In this document: positions 33,397 through 41,508 of the stretch, piece after piece | Layout of the letters: each line of letters opens with the position of its first letter | How positions within the stretch are numbered: position 1 is the first letter of the stretch | DNA from: Sphingomonadales bacterium | Lineage (GTDB): Bacteria; Pseudomonadota; Alphaproteobacteria; Sphingomonadales; Sphingomonadaceae | Length of the DNA stretch: 64,000 nt | NCBI GenBank assembly: GCA_027490095.1 | Contig: JAIXYT010000026.1 | Span: 1-64,000, forward strand | Reading direction: 5' to 3' | The notes under the pieces: generated by a model | Databases searched by the model: none | What the model was told of the DNA's origin: nothing | Seen by the model: only the letters and a program-made list of their open reading frames with translations | Made by a program: the position numbers and the translations under genes

Positions 33397-35400
33397 ATGT
33401 CCGTGCAACATCGCCTCCTCGCCGCCGTCGCCACCCTCCTCGCGGCGGCGTCCGCAACGCAGGGCGCCGCCCAGTCCGATCCCGCCTCGCGCGCCTGGGT
33501 CAGCCGCCAGTTCGATGCTTACGAATCCTTCAGCTCCGCGCAGCCCGTCGGCGCCCCCACCCCGCTCGCCAACTCGCTCGCCCAGTGGGATTGGCTCCGC
33601 CGCACGCCCCCCGCCGGCGTCAGCTACCCGCTCGGCGTCCAGGCCCAGTGGCTCACGGCCCACCCCGGCTGGCCCGCCCACACCAGCATCCGCCGCCGCG
33701 CCGAGGGCCAGGCCGCCGACCCCGCCAAATCCGCCGACAGCGAAGCCCGCGCCTTCTTCGCGGCCGTCCCCCCGCAGACCTCCGCCGGACAGGCCCGCCT
33801 CGCCCTCCTCTCCACCGGCCCCGAAGCCGACAGCCTCGCAAGGCAGGCCTGGCGGCGCACCGGCGTGCCGCCCGAACTCGAAACCGCCCTCCTCACCCGC
33901 TTCGGCCCACTCTTCACCCGCGACGACCACGCCGCCCGCGCCGACGCGCTCCTCTGGGCCGGGCAGACCAGCGCCGCCCAGCGCCTCCTCCCCCTCCTGG
34001 CAGACGAACAGCGCGCCCTCACCCAGGCCCGCATCGCGCTCCGCACCGGCGCCCCCGATGCCGAAGCCCGCGTCGCGTCCGTCCCCGCCCAGCTCCGCCG
34101 CCACCCCGGCCTCACCAACGACCGCTCCATCTTCCTCGAACGCAAGGGCCGCCTCTCCGAGGCCGAGGCCCTGCTCGCCGCCGGCGACACCACCGAGGGC
34201 GTCGGTGCCCCCGAAACCTGGCTCGAACGCCGCCTCGCGCTCGGCCGCGCCGCCATGCGCCGGGGCGACAACCAGACGGCCTACCGCATCCTCGCCAACC
34301 ACAGGGCAGTCGCTCCGGGCACCAACCCCACCACGCTTCCCCTCTCGGTCCGCGTCGACCTCTCCGACACCGAATGGCTCGCCGGCTGGATCGCGCTCCG
34401 CCGCCTCAACCGCCCCGACCACGCAGCCCAGCATTTCACCCGTTTCAACGCGGCCGTCACCACGCCGATCAGCCAGTCCCGCGGCGACTATTGGCTCGGC
34501 CGCGCCGAACGGCTGCGCAACCAGCCCCAGGCCGCAACCGCGGCTTACGAACGCGCAGCCCGCCACGCCGATTACTATTACGGCCAGCTCGCCGCCGAGG
34601 AACTCGGCCGTGGCCCGTCGCTCCCCATGGTCCCCCGCCTCCAGCTCACCCAGGCCGACCGCCAGAAACTCGAATCCACCTCGCTCGCCCGCGCCCTGCA
34701 GCTCCTTGTCGACGCCGGCGAACGCGAACGCGCCTCGCTCTTCGTCCGCGCACTCGCCGACAGCGTGACGACCCCGCAAGAGGCGCGCGCCGCCGCCGAA
34801 TATGGCCAGCGCCTCAACCGCCCCGACCTCGGCGTCTGGACCTGGAAGGCCGCCCGCCCCCGCGGCGACCTCTCCACCTTCGATCTCGCCTTCCCGCGCC
34901 TGCCGGCAAGCGTGCCGGTGCCGCCCGCCGACTGGATCATCAGCCACGCAATCGCCCGGCAGGAATCGAGCTTCGACCGCACCGCCCTCTCCTCGGCGGG
35001 CGCCCGCGGCCTCATGCAGCTGATGCCCGCCACCGCGCAGGACGTCGCGTCCAAGCTCGGCCTCGATTATTCCACCAGCCGCCTGTTCGACGATCCCGGC
35101 TACAACGTCACGCTCGGCAGCTGGTACATCCGGCTGCGGCGCGACAATTTCTCCAACGCGATGATGGCGATCGCCGCCTACAATGCGGGTGCCGGCAATG
35201 TCCGCAAATGGATCACCCAGAACGGAGACCCCCGCGGCAGCCTCACCCATGATTACATCGACTGGGTGGAGATGATCCCCATCTCGGAAACCCGAACCTA
35301 CGTCCAGCGCGTCACCGAAAACGCCGTCGTCTATTCGATGCTCGAACCCACCAGGCAAGGCGCCCAACCCAAAGCCTCCCAATGGCTCAAGAACCCGTAA
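33397..35400 (+). CDS. Soluble lytic murein transglycosylase (Slt70-like)
   Basis: A 667-residue exported protein: signal peptide to about residue 25, a long alpha-superhelical U/L region, then a C-terminal SLT domain. The latter has ARQESSFDRTALSSAGARGLMQLMPATAQ (catalytic Glu), a Tyr-rich NVTLGSWYIRLRRDNFSNAMMAIAAYNAGAGNV and YVQRVTENAVVY. It cleaves the MurNAc-GlcNAc bond to form 1,6-anhydromuropeptides in the periplasm. The start at 33397 has only a weak ribosome site; a GTG two codons later is an alternative. It overlaps no neighbour. Confidence 0.92.
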   Translation: MSVQHRLLAAVATLLAAASATQGAAQSDPASRAWVSRQFDAYESFSSAQPVGAPTPLANSLAQWDWLRRTPPAGVSYPLGVQAQWLTAHPGWPAHTSIRRRAEGQAADPAKSADSEARAFFAAVPPQTSAGQARLALLSTGPEADSLARQAWRRTGVPPELETALLTRFGPLFTRDDHAARADALLWAGQTSAAQRLLPLLADEQRALTQARIALRTGAPDAEARVASVPAQLRRHPGLTNDRSIFLERKGRLSEAEALLAAGDTTEGVGAPETWLERRLALGRAAMRRGDNQTAYRILANHRAVAPGTNPTTLPLSVRVDLSDTEWLAGWIALRRLNRPDHAAQHFTRFNAAVTTPISQSRGDYWLGRAERLRNQPQAATAAYERAARHADYYYGQLAAEELGRGPSLPMVPRLQLTQADRQKLESTSLARALQLLVDAGERERASLFVRALADSVTTPQEARAAAEYGQRLNRPDLGVWTWKAARPRGDLSTFDLAFPRLPASVPVPPADWIISHAIARQESSFDRTALSSAGARGLMQLMPATAQDVASKLGLDYSTSRLFDDPGYNVTLGSWYIRLRRDNFSNAMMAIAAYNAGAGNVRKWITQNGDPRGSLTHDYIDWVEMIPISETRTYVQRVTENAVVYSMLEPTRQGAQPKASQWLKNP

Positions 35401-35428
35401 AACAACCGTCGCCCGCCAGTTATTCGTC

Positions 35429-35449
35429 GTCCCGGGCTTGACCCGGGAC
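35429..35449. repeat. Palindromic intergenic repeat with CCCGGG arms
   Basis: The arms GTCCCGGG and CCCGGGAC enclose the loop CTTGA between slt and greB. This type of palindrome with a CTTGA loop is common between genes in alphaproteobacterial genomes. Here it may also terminate slt, although no T-run follows. Confidence 0.65.
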
Positions 35450-35492
35450 CTCGTGCCGACAAAGCCCCGAAGGTCCCGCAAGCGCCCGCAAA

Positions 35493-35963
35493 ATGTCAGA
35501 CCCGATAACCCCCTCCGGCATGGCGGCCCTCAAGTCCCGCTACGACCACCTGTTCACCCAGGAACGCCCGGCCATGGTCGAAACCGTCAGCTGGGCCGCC
35601 GGCAACGGCGACCGCTCCGAAAACGGCGACTACATCTACGGCCGCAAGCGCCTGCGCGAGATCGACCGCGAACTCGCCCACCTCGCCCGCCGCATGAAAG
35701 ACCTCGCCGTCATCGACCCCACCAACCAGCCCGACAAGACCCGCATCTTCTTCGGCGCCACCGTCACCGTCGCCGATGAAGACGACCGCCACCAGACCCT
35801 CACCCTCGTCGGCCGCGACGAAGCCGACGCCAGCGCAGGCCGCATCGCCTGGAACAGCCCCGTCGCAGTTGCCTTGAAAGGCGCCCGCGTGGGCGACAGC
35901 AGAACCGTCCGCCTGCCGGCCGGCGAACGCGTGCTGGAGGTACTGGCGATCCGCTATCCCTGA
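35493..35963 (+). CDS. greB: Transcript cleavage factor GreB
   Basis: A 156-residue Gre factor. The N-terminal coiled coil contains SWAAGNGDRSENGDYIYGRKRLREIDREL, whose acidic tip D-x-x-x-E reaches the polymerase active site. The C-terminal FKBP-like domain contains FFGATVTVADEDD, NSPVAVALKGARVGD and VLAIRYP. RKRLREID and FFGA fit GreB better than GreA. It rescues backtracked polymerase by stimulating RNA cleavage. The ribosome site before the ATG is weak. Confidence 0.92.
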   Translation: MSDPITPSGMAALKSRYDHLFTQERPAMVETVSWAAGNGDRSENGDYIYGRKRLREIDRELAHLARRMKDLAVIDPTNQPDKTRIFFGATVTVADEDDRHQTLTLVGRDEADASAGRIAWNSPVAVALKGARVGDSRTVRLPAGERVLEVLAIRYP

Positions 35964-36354
35964 AAAAGCCGCGTCGTCCCGGCGCGCGTCACGTCCAAAT
36001 GCAGCCCCGAACCCACCCGAACAGCCGCAAAACCAGCACCAAAAGCACGCGACATGTCATGTATGTGATGCAGAGGAAGCCGGCTGCAAACGGATCAATC
36101 CGAACGCTGGCGGCGGAATTTTTCCTACAGGGATTTCGCTCAAGCATCTGATACGAAATGGAATAGGATTGTTCCACGTGGAACTTTTCCGCCGACGCAA
36201 CTAACCATATCGGCATCAGCGGCCGGCAGCAAAGCTGCCGAGTCCGCTATGAAGAACAAAAAACAGAAAAACTGCGGGCAAAGCCCGCTCGTCGGTCGGG
36301 TTCCGCTGCGCGGCCCCGCCGGCCGCGCCTTGCGGCGAGTCTGTCGACCAGCGC
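35964..36354. repeat. greB-ppk2 intergenic region with AT-rich tract and hairpin repeats
   Basis: 391 bp with no gene. The left half (about 36030-36190) is AT-richer than its surroundings and contains the parS-like palindrome. The right half holds hairpins CGGCAGC-AAA-GCTGCCG (36224-36240, then AGTCCGC), GCGGGC-AAA-GCCCGC (36274-36288) and GCGCGGCC/GGCCGCGC (36308-36328), then TGCGGCGAGTCTGTCGACC (36331-36349), nearly identical to a stretch near 57270-57288. Confidence 0.6.
36170..36185. promoter_or_regulatory. parS-like palindrome (ParB binding site candidate)
   Basis: TGTTCCACGTGGAACT contains the perfect 14-bp palindrome GTTCCACGTGGAAC. It matches the widely conserved parS sequence TGTTCCACGTGAAACA at 14 of 16 positions. 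It is intergenic and embedded in AT-rich DNA. ParB would bind here to seed the partition complex, usually close to the replication origin. Confidence 0.6.
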
Positions 36355-37149
36355 TTACGCGCTGGCGTCAGCCGCCTTCAGGCGAACCCCCAACTCCTTC
36401 TCCGCCAGCTTCCGCAGCTCCGGGTCCAGCGGCGGGTCGGTCAGGTCGACGCCGTCGGCCAGGGCGGCGGCTATGATCTTCAGCCCCTCGATCCGGGCCT
36501 GCTTCTTGTGGTTCGCGCCGATGATGTGCCACGGCGCATGGGCCGTGTCGCAACGCTCGAACATCTCCTCATAGGCCTCCACATAGGCCGCGCGCTTGGC
36601 CCGATTACGGAAATCGTCCGGCCCCACCTTCCAGCGTTTCCAGGGCTGCTCCAGCCGGTCGATCAGCCTCTTGTCCTGTTCGTCCTGGCTCACATGCAGG
36701 AACAGCTTCACCAGCCTGCAGCCGTCGGTCGCCAGCGTGTGTTCCAGCGCGTTGATCTCGGAATAGGCCCGGCCCCATTCCTCCGGCTTCGCATAGCCCT
36801 CCACCCGCTCCACCAGCACCCGGCCGTACCAGCTGCGGTCGAAGATGGTCCAGTTGCCCGCCGGCGGCAGCTTCGCCCAGAAGCGCGTCATGTAGTGCTG
36901 CTTGCGCTCGATCTCGTTCGGCGCGGATATCGGCACCACCTCGAAGAAGCGCGGGTCCAGCTCGCCCGTCAGCCGCTTGATCAGGCCGCCCTTGCCGGCC
37001 GCATCCCAGCCCTCCAGCAGGATCGCGGCAGAGCGCCCCTGCCGGTGATAGGCGGTCGCGATCTCGAACAGCCGCAGCTGCAGCGCCTTCTCGATCTCGC
37101 CGTGATTGTCCGGCGCCCGGGCGTGCTCGATCGCGTCCAGCCGGCCCAT
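36355..37149 (-). CDS. ppk2: Polyphosphate kinase 2 family protein
   Basis: A 264-residue PPK2. Walker A is LLEGWDAAGKGGLIKRLT and the lid/Walker B block is IFDRSWYGRVLVERVEGY; KRWKVGPDDFRNRAKRAAYVEAYEEMF and WHIIGANHKKQARIEGLKII follow. It transfers phosphate between polyphosphate and nucleotides. One-domain enzymes of this size mostly make NTP or NDP from polyphosphate. It starts 5 nt after the def stop codon and should be co-transcribed with it. The subclass (I, II or III) cannot be fixed by eye. Confidence 0.93.
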   Translation of the reverse strand: MGRLDAIEHARAPDNHGEIEKALQLRLFEIATAYHRQGRSAAILLEGWDAAGKGGLIKRLTGELDPRFFEVVPISAPNEIERKQHYMTRFWAKLPPAGNWTIFDRSWYGRVLVERVEGYAKPEEWGRAYSEINALEHTLATDGCRLVKLFLHVSQDEQDKRLIDRLEQPWKRWKVGPDDFRNRAKRAAYVEAYEEMFERCDTAHAPWHIIGANHKKQARIEGLKIIAAALADGVDLTDPPLDPELRKLAEKELGVRLKAADASA

Positions 37150-37154
37150 CCGCC

Positions 37155-37691
37155 TCAGGCCGCCGTCTTCTCGCGACGCTCTTTCTCAAGCTTCTTCAGC
37201 ACCATCGATCGCTTCAGCCGCGAAAGATGGTCGATGAACAGCACCCCGTTCAGATGGTCCATCTCGTGCTGCAGGCAGGTCGCCGTCAGCCCGTCCAGCC
37301 GCTCGTCGCGCTCAGCACCCGTCTCGTCCAGCCAGCGCACCCGCACCGTCGCCGGCCGCTCCACATCGGCATATTGGTCGGGCACCGAAAGGCAGCCCTC
37401 GTTATAGACCGACCGGTCCTCGCTCGGGTCCAGGATCTCGGGGTTGATGAACACCCGGGGGTTCTTCGTGGGGTTCCCCTCGGCATCCTCCGGCCCGTCG
37501 CCCAGGTCCATCACCAGCAGCCGAATGGGCACATCCACCTGCGCCGCCGCCAGCCCGATCCCGGGCGCCGCATACATCGTCTCGAACATGTCGGCGATCA
37601 GCGTGCGGATCTCGTCCGTCACGGCCTCCACAGGCGTCGAGATCCGCCGCAGCCGCGGATCGGGCACTTCAAGGATCGGAAGGATCGCCAT
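37155..37691 (-). CDS. def: Peptide deformylase
   Basis: A 178-residue deformylase with all three motifs: [15 protein letters not shown] (metal Cys) and [12 protein letters not shown] (two metal His and the catalytic Glu). It removes the formyl group from nascent N-terminal methionine. Its partner fmt, which adds that group to the initiator tRNA, lies 640 bp away on the other side of recR. The C-terminus is long and basic ([20 protein letters not shown]), as in many type I enzymes. Confidence 0.96.
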   Translation of the reverse strand: MAILPILEVPDPRLRRISTPVEAVTDEIRTLIADMFETMYAAPGIGLAAAQVDVPIRLLVMDLGDGPEDAEGNPTKNPRVFINPEILDPSEDRSVYNEGCLSVPDQYADVERPATVRVRWLDETGAERDERLDGLTATCLQHEMDHLNGVLFIDHLSRLKRSMVLKKLEKERREKTAA

Positions 37692-37728
37692 GCGCCCTAG
37701 CTAGGAAAGCCGACCCGAAGGGTCAAGC

Positions 37729-38316
37729 TTACACCGGCCGCCGCAACCGCAACGCCTGCGCCAAGGTCCCCTCGTCCAGATAATCCAGCTCGCCACCCAC
37801 CGGCACGCCATGCGCCAGCTGGGTCACCCGCGCGCCTGCCCCTGCAAGCGCCTCGGCCACGAAATGCGCCGTCGTCTGCCCTTCCAGCGTGGCGTTCATC
37901 GCCAGCACCACCTCGGTCACCCCGTCGGCCACCCGCGCCTTCAGGGCATCCACGCTCAGATCGTCCGGCCCCACCCCGTCCAGCGCCGACAGCGATCCGC
38001 CAAGCACATGGAAGCGCCCGGCGAACAGCCGCCCCCGCTCCAGCGCCCACAGGTCGGCCACATCGGCCACCACGCACAACAGCGCAGGATCCCGCTTCGG
38101 GTCGGTGCAGATTCGGCAGGGGTCGGCGGTGTCCAGGTTGCCGCACACGGAACAGTCGACAAGGCTCGCATCCACCCGCTTCAGCGCGGCCAGCAGCGGC
38201 TGCAGCACCGTCTCGCGGTTCTTCATCAGGTGCAGCACCACCCGCCGCGCCGACCGCGGCCCCAGCCCCGGCAGCCGCGCCACCAGCGCCGTCAGTTGCT
38301 GTAAGGCGTCGTCCAT
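37729..38316 (-). CDS. recR: Recombination mediator RecR
   Basis: A 195-residue RecR: helix-hairpin-helix [17 protein letters not shown], a zinc finger CSVCGN...CRIC, a Toprim domain ([15 protein letters not shown]) and the C-terminal [26 protein letters not shown]. It works with RecO/RecF to load RecA on gapped DNA. The start at 38316 has AAGG 8 nt upstream. It is divergent from fmt with only 15 bp between the two start codons. Confidence 0.95.
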   Translation of the reverse strand: MDDALQQLTALVARLPGLGPRSARRVVLHLMKNRETVLQPLLAALKRVDASLVDCSVCGNLDTADPCRICTDPKRDPALLCVVADVADLWALERGRLFAGRFHVLGGSLSALDGVGPDDLSVDALKARVADGVTEVVLAMNATLEGQTTAHFVAEALAGAGARVTQLAHGVPVGGELDYLDEGTLAQALRLRRPV

Positions 38317-38331
38317 CGTAACGGCCTTGCC

Positions 38332-39225
38332 ATGCGAATTGCCTTCATGGGAACCCCGGATTTCGCCCGCGTGGCGCTCGACGCGCTGGTCGCGGGGGGC
38401 CACGAAGTCGCGGCGGTCTACACCCAGCCGCCCCGCCCCGCGAACCGCGGCCGCCTCACCCCCTCCCCTGTCCACCTCCGCGCAGACGAACTCGGCCTCC
38501 CCGTCCGCACGCCCGAGCGTCTGAAGGACCCGGCAGACCAGGCCGCCTTCGCAGCGCTCGGCCTCGATGTCGCCGTCGTCGCCGCCTACGGCCTCCTCCT
38601 CCCCCAGCCCGTCCTCGATGCGCCGCGGCTCGGCTGCCTCAACATCCACGCCTCGCTGCTCCCCCGCTGGCGCGGCGCCGCCCCCGTGCAGCGCGCGATC
38701 CTCGCCGGCGACCCGGAAACAGGCGTCACCATCATGCAGATGGAAAAGGGCCTCGACACCGGCCCCATGCTCAAGGTCGGCAGCCTCCCCATCACCCGCC
38801 AGACCGCAGGCGAACTCACCAGCCAGCTCGCCGATCTCGGCGCCCGCCTGATGGTCGAAACCCTCGCCGCCCTCCCTTCCCCCGCCACGCCGCAGCCCGA
38901 AGACGGCGTCACCTACGCCCACAAGATCGACAAGGCCGAAGCCCGCATCGAATGGGCGCAGCCCGCCCTCCGGCTCGACCGCCTGGTCCGCGCCATGCAG
39001 CCCAGCCCCGGGGCCTGGTTCGACAGCGGCGGCACCCGGGTGAAGCTGATCGCCGCCGAACCCGCCGACGGGTTCGGCGCACCCGGCACCCTGCTTGCCG
39101 ACGACCGGGTCGCAACCGCGGACGGCGCGCTGCGCCTCGTCACCGTCCAGCCCGAAGGCAAGCCCCGCATGCCCGCCGCCGACTGGCTGCGCGGACGGCG
39201 CATCCTGCCGGGCGAGCCGCTTTGA
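38332..39225 (+). CDS. fmt: Methionyl-tRNA formyltransferase
   Basis: A 297-residue enzyme. [12 protein letters not shown] at the N-terminus, [42 protein letters not shown] (catalytic Asn and His) and [11 protein letters not shown] (Asp) define the formyltransferase domain. The C-terminal OB-like tRNA-binding domain starts near 205. It formylates initiator Met-tRNA from 10-formyl-THF. No clear ribosome site precedes the ATG, since recR begins 15 bp away. Its stop overlaps the truA start. Confidence 0.96.
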   Translation: MRIAFMGTPDFARVALDALVAGGHEVAAVYTQPPRPANRGRLTPSPVHLRADELGLPVRTPERLKDPADQAAFAALGLDVAVVAAYGLLLPQPVLDAPRLGCLNIHASLLPRWRGAAPVQRAILAGDPETGVTIMQMEKGLDTGPMLKVGSLPITRQTAGELTSQLADLGARLMVETLAALPSPATPQPEDGVTYAHKIDKAEARIEWAQPALRLDRLVRAMQPSPGAWFDSGGTRVKLIAAEPADGFGAPGTLLADDRVATADGALRLVTVQPEGKPRMPAADWLRGRRILPGEPL

Positions 39226-40022
39226 CCCGCCGGATCCGCCTGCTGCTCGAATGGGACGGCCGGCCCTTCATGGGCTGGCAGCGCCAGCCGCACGGCCCCT
39301 CCGTGCAGGAAGCGCTGGAAACCGCGATCACCGACATCACCGGAGAAACCGCGGTCGTGCACGCCGCCGGCCGCACTGATGCGGGCGTCCATGCCAGCGG
39401 CATGACCGCCCATGTCGAGCTGGCCTCCGCACTGTCGGCCTTCCGCCTGATGGAGGGCATCAACGCCCGGCTGAAGCTGGCAGGTCATCCCGTCGCGGTG
39501 CTCGCGGCCGAAGACGCAGCCCCCGATTTCCACGCCCGCTTCGCCTGCACGGGGCGGTCTTACGAATATCGCATCCTCTGCCGCCGCGCCCCGCTAACCT
39601 GGAATGCGGGGCTTGTCTGGCGGCGTCCGAACCCCCTCGACATCCCGGCCATGAACGCGGCCGCCGCCCGCCTGACCGGCCGGCACGATTTCACCACCTT
39701 CCGCCATGTCCACTGCCAGGCGCAGAGCCCGGTGAAGACGCTCGACACCCTCCAGGTCCGGGACCGCGACGGCCTGGTGGTCGTCTCGGCCGAGGCACGG
39801 TCCTTCCTGCACCACCAGGTGCGCTCGATGGTGGGCGCGCTGGTGCTGGTTGGCGAAGGCCGCTGGACCGCAGACGATGTGGGCAACGCCCTCGCGGCAC
39901 GGAACCGCCAGGCCCTGGGCCTGAACGCGCCACCGGACGGATTGTGGTTCACCGCGGCGCGTTACACGGATGTGTCGGAAACATTTACAGATTTCAGCAC
40001 CGGCGAAGTCACAAGTTTCTGA
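39222..40022 (+). CDS. truA: tRNA pseudouridine(38-40) synthase
   Basis: A 266-residue TruA. The catalytic Asp is in [14 protein letters not shown]; other blocks are [47 protein letters not shown] and [17 protein letters not shown]. It isomerises uridines 38-40 of the tRNA anticodon arm. The start is TTG at 39222, overlapping the fmt stop by 4 nt (TTGA), which implies coupled translation. No in-frame ATG gives the expected N-terminus. Confidence 0.94.
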   Translation: MTRRIRLLLEWDGRPFMGWQRQPHGPSVQEALETAITDITGETAVVHAAGRTDAGVHASGMTAHVELASALSAFRLMEGINARLKLAGHPVAVLAAEDAAPDFHARFACTGRSYEYRILCRRAPLTWNAGLVWRRPNPLDIPAMNAAAARLTGRHDFTTFRHVHCQAQSPVKTLDTLQVRDRDGLVVVSAEARSFLHHQVRSMVGALVLVGEGRWTADDVGNALAARNRQALGLNAPPDGLWFTAARYTDVSETFTDFSTGEVTSF

Positions 40023-40100
40023 ATTAACATTCTTTCGCAGGTGGCACCGGACTTGCATGCCCCATTATGGGAATCGCAGCAGAAGCTGAGAAAAGAGCGA

Positions 40101-40280
40101 GTGAGCCAGACAAGCATGGAGGAACGTCCCAAGCCCCGCATTCGTGGAATGCTGCTGGTCTGGCTGATCGGGCTCACCCTCGGCGTCGTGGCCGGGGCCG
40201 CGACCGCAATGCTCCTGATGCCGGGCACGGATGTGGACCGGGGGGCGGCCACCATCGCCGATCGCTTCCGCAGCAACTGA
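40101..40280 (+). CDS. Small single-pass membrane protein, unknown
   Basis: A short frame of about 59 residues with one clear membrane segment (GMLLVWLIGLTLGVVAGAATAMLLM) preceded by a basic stretch (RPKPRIRG), so an N-in topology is likely. I place the start at GTG 40101; ATG 40116 and GTG 40041 are alternatives. No family recognised. It lies between truA and the convergent decarboxylase gene, 10 bp from its end. Real expression is plausible but not shown. Confidence 0.5.
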   Translation: MSQTSMEERPKPRIRGMLLVWLIGLTLGVVAGAATAMLLMPGTDVDRGAATIADRFRSN

Positions 40281-40290
40281 CGCTGAGACC

Positions 40291-41508
40291 CTAGACCAGC
40301 CTTTCGAGCGCGGGCGGATGCCCCAGGAACCGCTCCGGGCTTGCGCTCCGGCCATAGGCACCCGCGTGGAACAGCGCGATCAGGTCACCCGGTTCGCCGG
40401 CCAAGTCCACCTTGTCGGCCAGCCGGTCGAGCGGCGTGCACAGGCAGCCGACGACCGTCAGCGGCCCCGCGCCCGGGCCTGCCCGGCTTGCATTGGCAAC
40501 GGGATAGTTGCGGCGGATGACCGTCCCGAAATTGCCCGTGGCGGCAAGCTGGTGGTGCAGCCCCCCGTCGGTCACCAGGAAGGTCTCCCCGCCGGAAACC
40601 TTCCGGTCGATCACCCGGCACAGATAGACCCCGGCGCCGGCCACCAGCCAGCGGCCGAGTTCCAGCACGAAGCGGGTCCGGCCAAGCGCCGCCGGGCGGT
40701 CCCCGATCGCCTCGGCAAGGCCCCGGCCAAGCGCGGGCAGGTCGAGCTCCCGGTCGCCCGGGAAATAGGGCACGCCGAACCCGCCGCCGAGGTTCACATG
40801 CGCAAGGGTCACCCCGGCCTCGGCCGACAGCGCGCCAGCCAGCGCGATGGTCTGCCGCTGGGATTCCAGGATCGCCTCGACCGACAGGTTCTGCGATCCG
40901 GCATAGAGGTGCAGCCCCTCGAAGCGGAAGGGCCGACCCTGCATCTGCCGGATCACGGCAGCCGCATCGGCGGCGTCCACCCCGAAGGGGCTCGGCGTGC
41001 CCCCCATCTTCATCCCCGAACCCTTCAGCGCGAACGGAGGGTTCACCCTCAGCGCGACCCGGGCCTCCTGGCCGACACGGTCGGCGATGGCGCCCGCCCG
41101 CGCCAGTTCGCCGGCCGATTCGATGTTCAGCAGAACGCCGGCTCGGATCGCGGCCTCCAGTTCCCGGTCGCGCTTTCCGGGCCCGGCGAAGCTGATGCGC
41201 GCAGGCGCCACCCCGGCCTCGAGGGCAAGCGCAAGCTCGCCACCCGACGCGATGTCGAACCCGTCCACCAGGGTCCCCATGTGCGCCAGCAGCGGCGGGA
41301 ACGGATTGGCCTTGATCGCATAGTTGAGCCCCAGCCCTTGCGGCATGGCCGCGCGGAAGGCTGCGACCCGTTGCGACAGGAGCGCGCTGTCGTACAGGAA
41401 CAAGGGCGTGTCGCCGGCATCGGCAACCCAGTCCTCGGCCGCCCGTCCCGCGATCAGCAGGCGCCCCTCGGCATCGCGCCCGAAGCCGGGCGGAACCCGG
41501 TCGCTCAT
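40291..41508 (-). CDS. PLP-dependent decarboxylase, exosortase A system-associated
   Basis: A 405-residue fold-III PLP decarboxylase related to LysA. LNYAIKANPFPPLLAHM carries the PLP lysine; then GFDIASGGELALAL, HLYAGSQN, NLGGGFGVPY, and ELGRWLVAGAGVYLCRV. It matches the exosortase-A-associated subgroup, which sits beside a dedicated acyl-CoA ligase in polysaccharide/PEP-CTERM clusters; exactly that partner is adjacent with an ATGA overlap. The substrate is unknown, and it is unlikely to be the housekeeping LysA. No exosortase is in this window. Confidence 0.82.
   Translation of the reverse strand: MSDRVPPGFGRDAEGRLLIAGRAAEDWVADAGDTPLFLYDSALLSQRVAAFRAAMPQGLGLNYAIKANPFPPLLAHMGTLVDGFDIASGGELALALEAGVAPARISFAGPGKRDRELEAAIRAGVLLNIESAGELARAGAIADRVGQEARVALRVNPPFALKGSGMKMGGTPSPFGVDAADAAAVIRQMQGRPFRFEGLHLYAGSQNLSVEAILESQRQTIALAGALSAEAGVTLAHVNLGGGFGVPYFPGDRELDLPALGRGLAEAIGDRPAALGRTRFVLELGRWLVAGAGVYLCRVIDRKVSGGETFLVTDGGLHHQLAATGNFGTVIRRNYPVANASRAGPGAGPLTVVGCLCTPLDRLADKVDLAGEPGDLIALFHAGAYGRSASPERFLGHPPALERLV

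Noticed and set aside
40291-41508. Housekeeping diaminopimelate decarboxylase lysA
   Set aside because: Coupling to an AMP-forming ligase and the subgroup motifs fit the exosortase-associated decarboxylase better.
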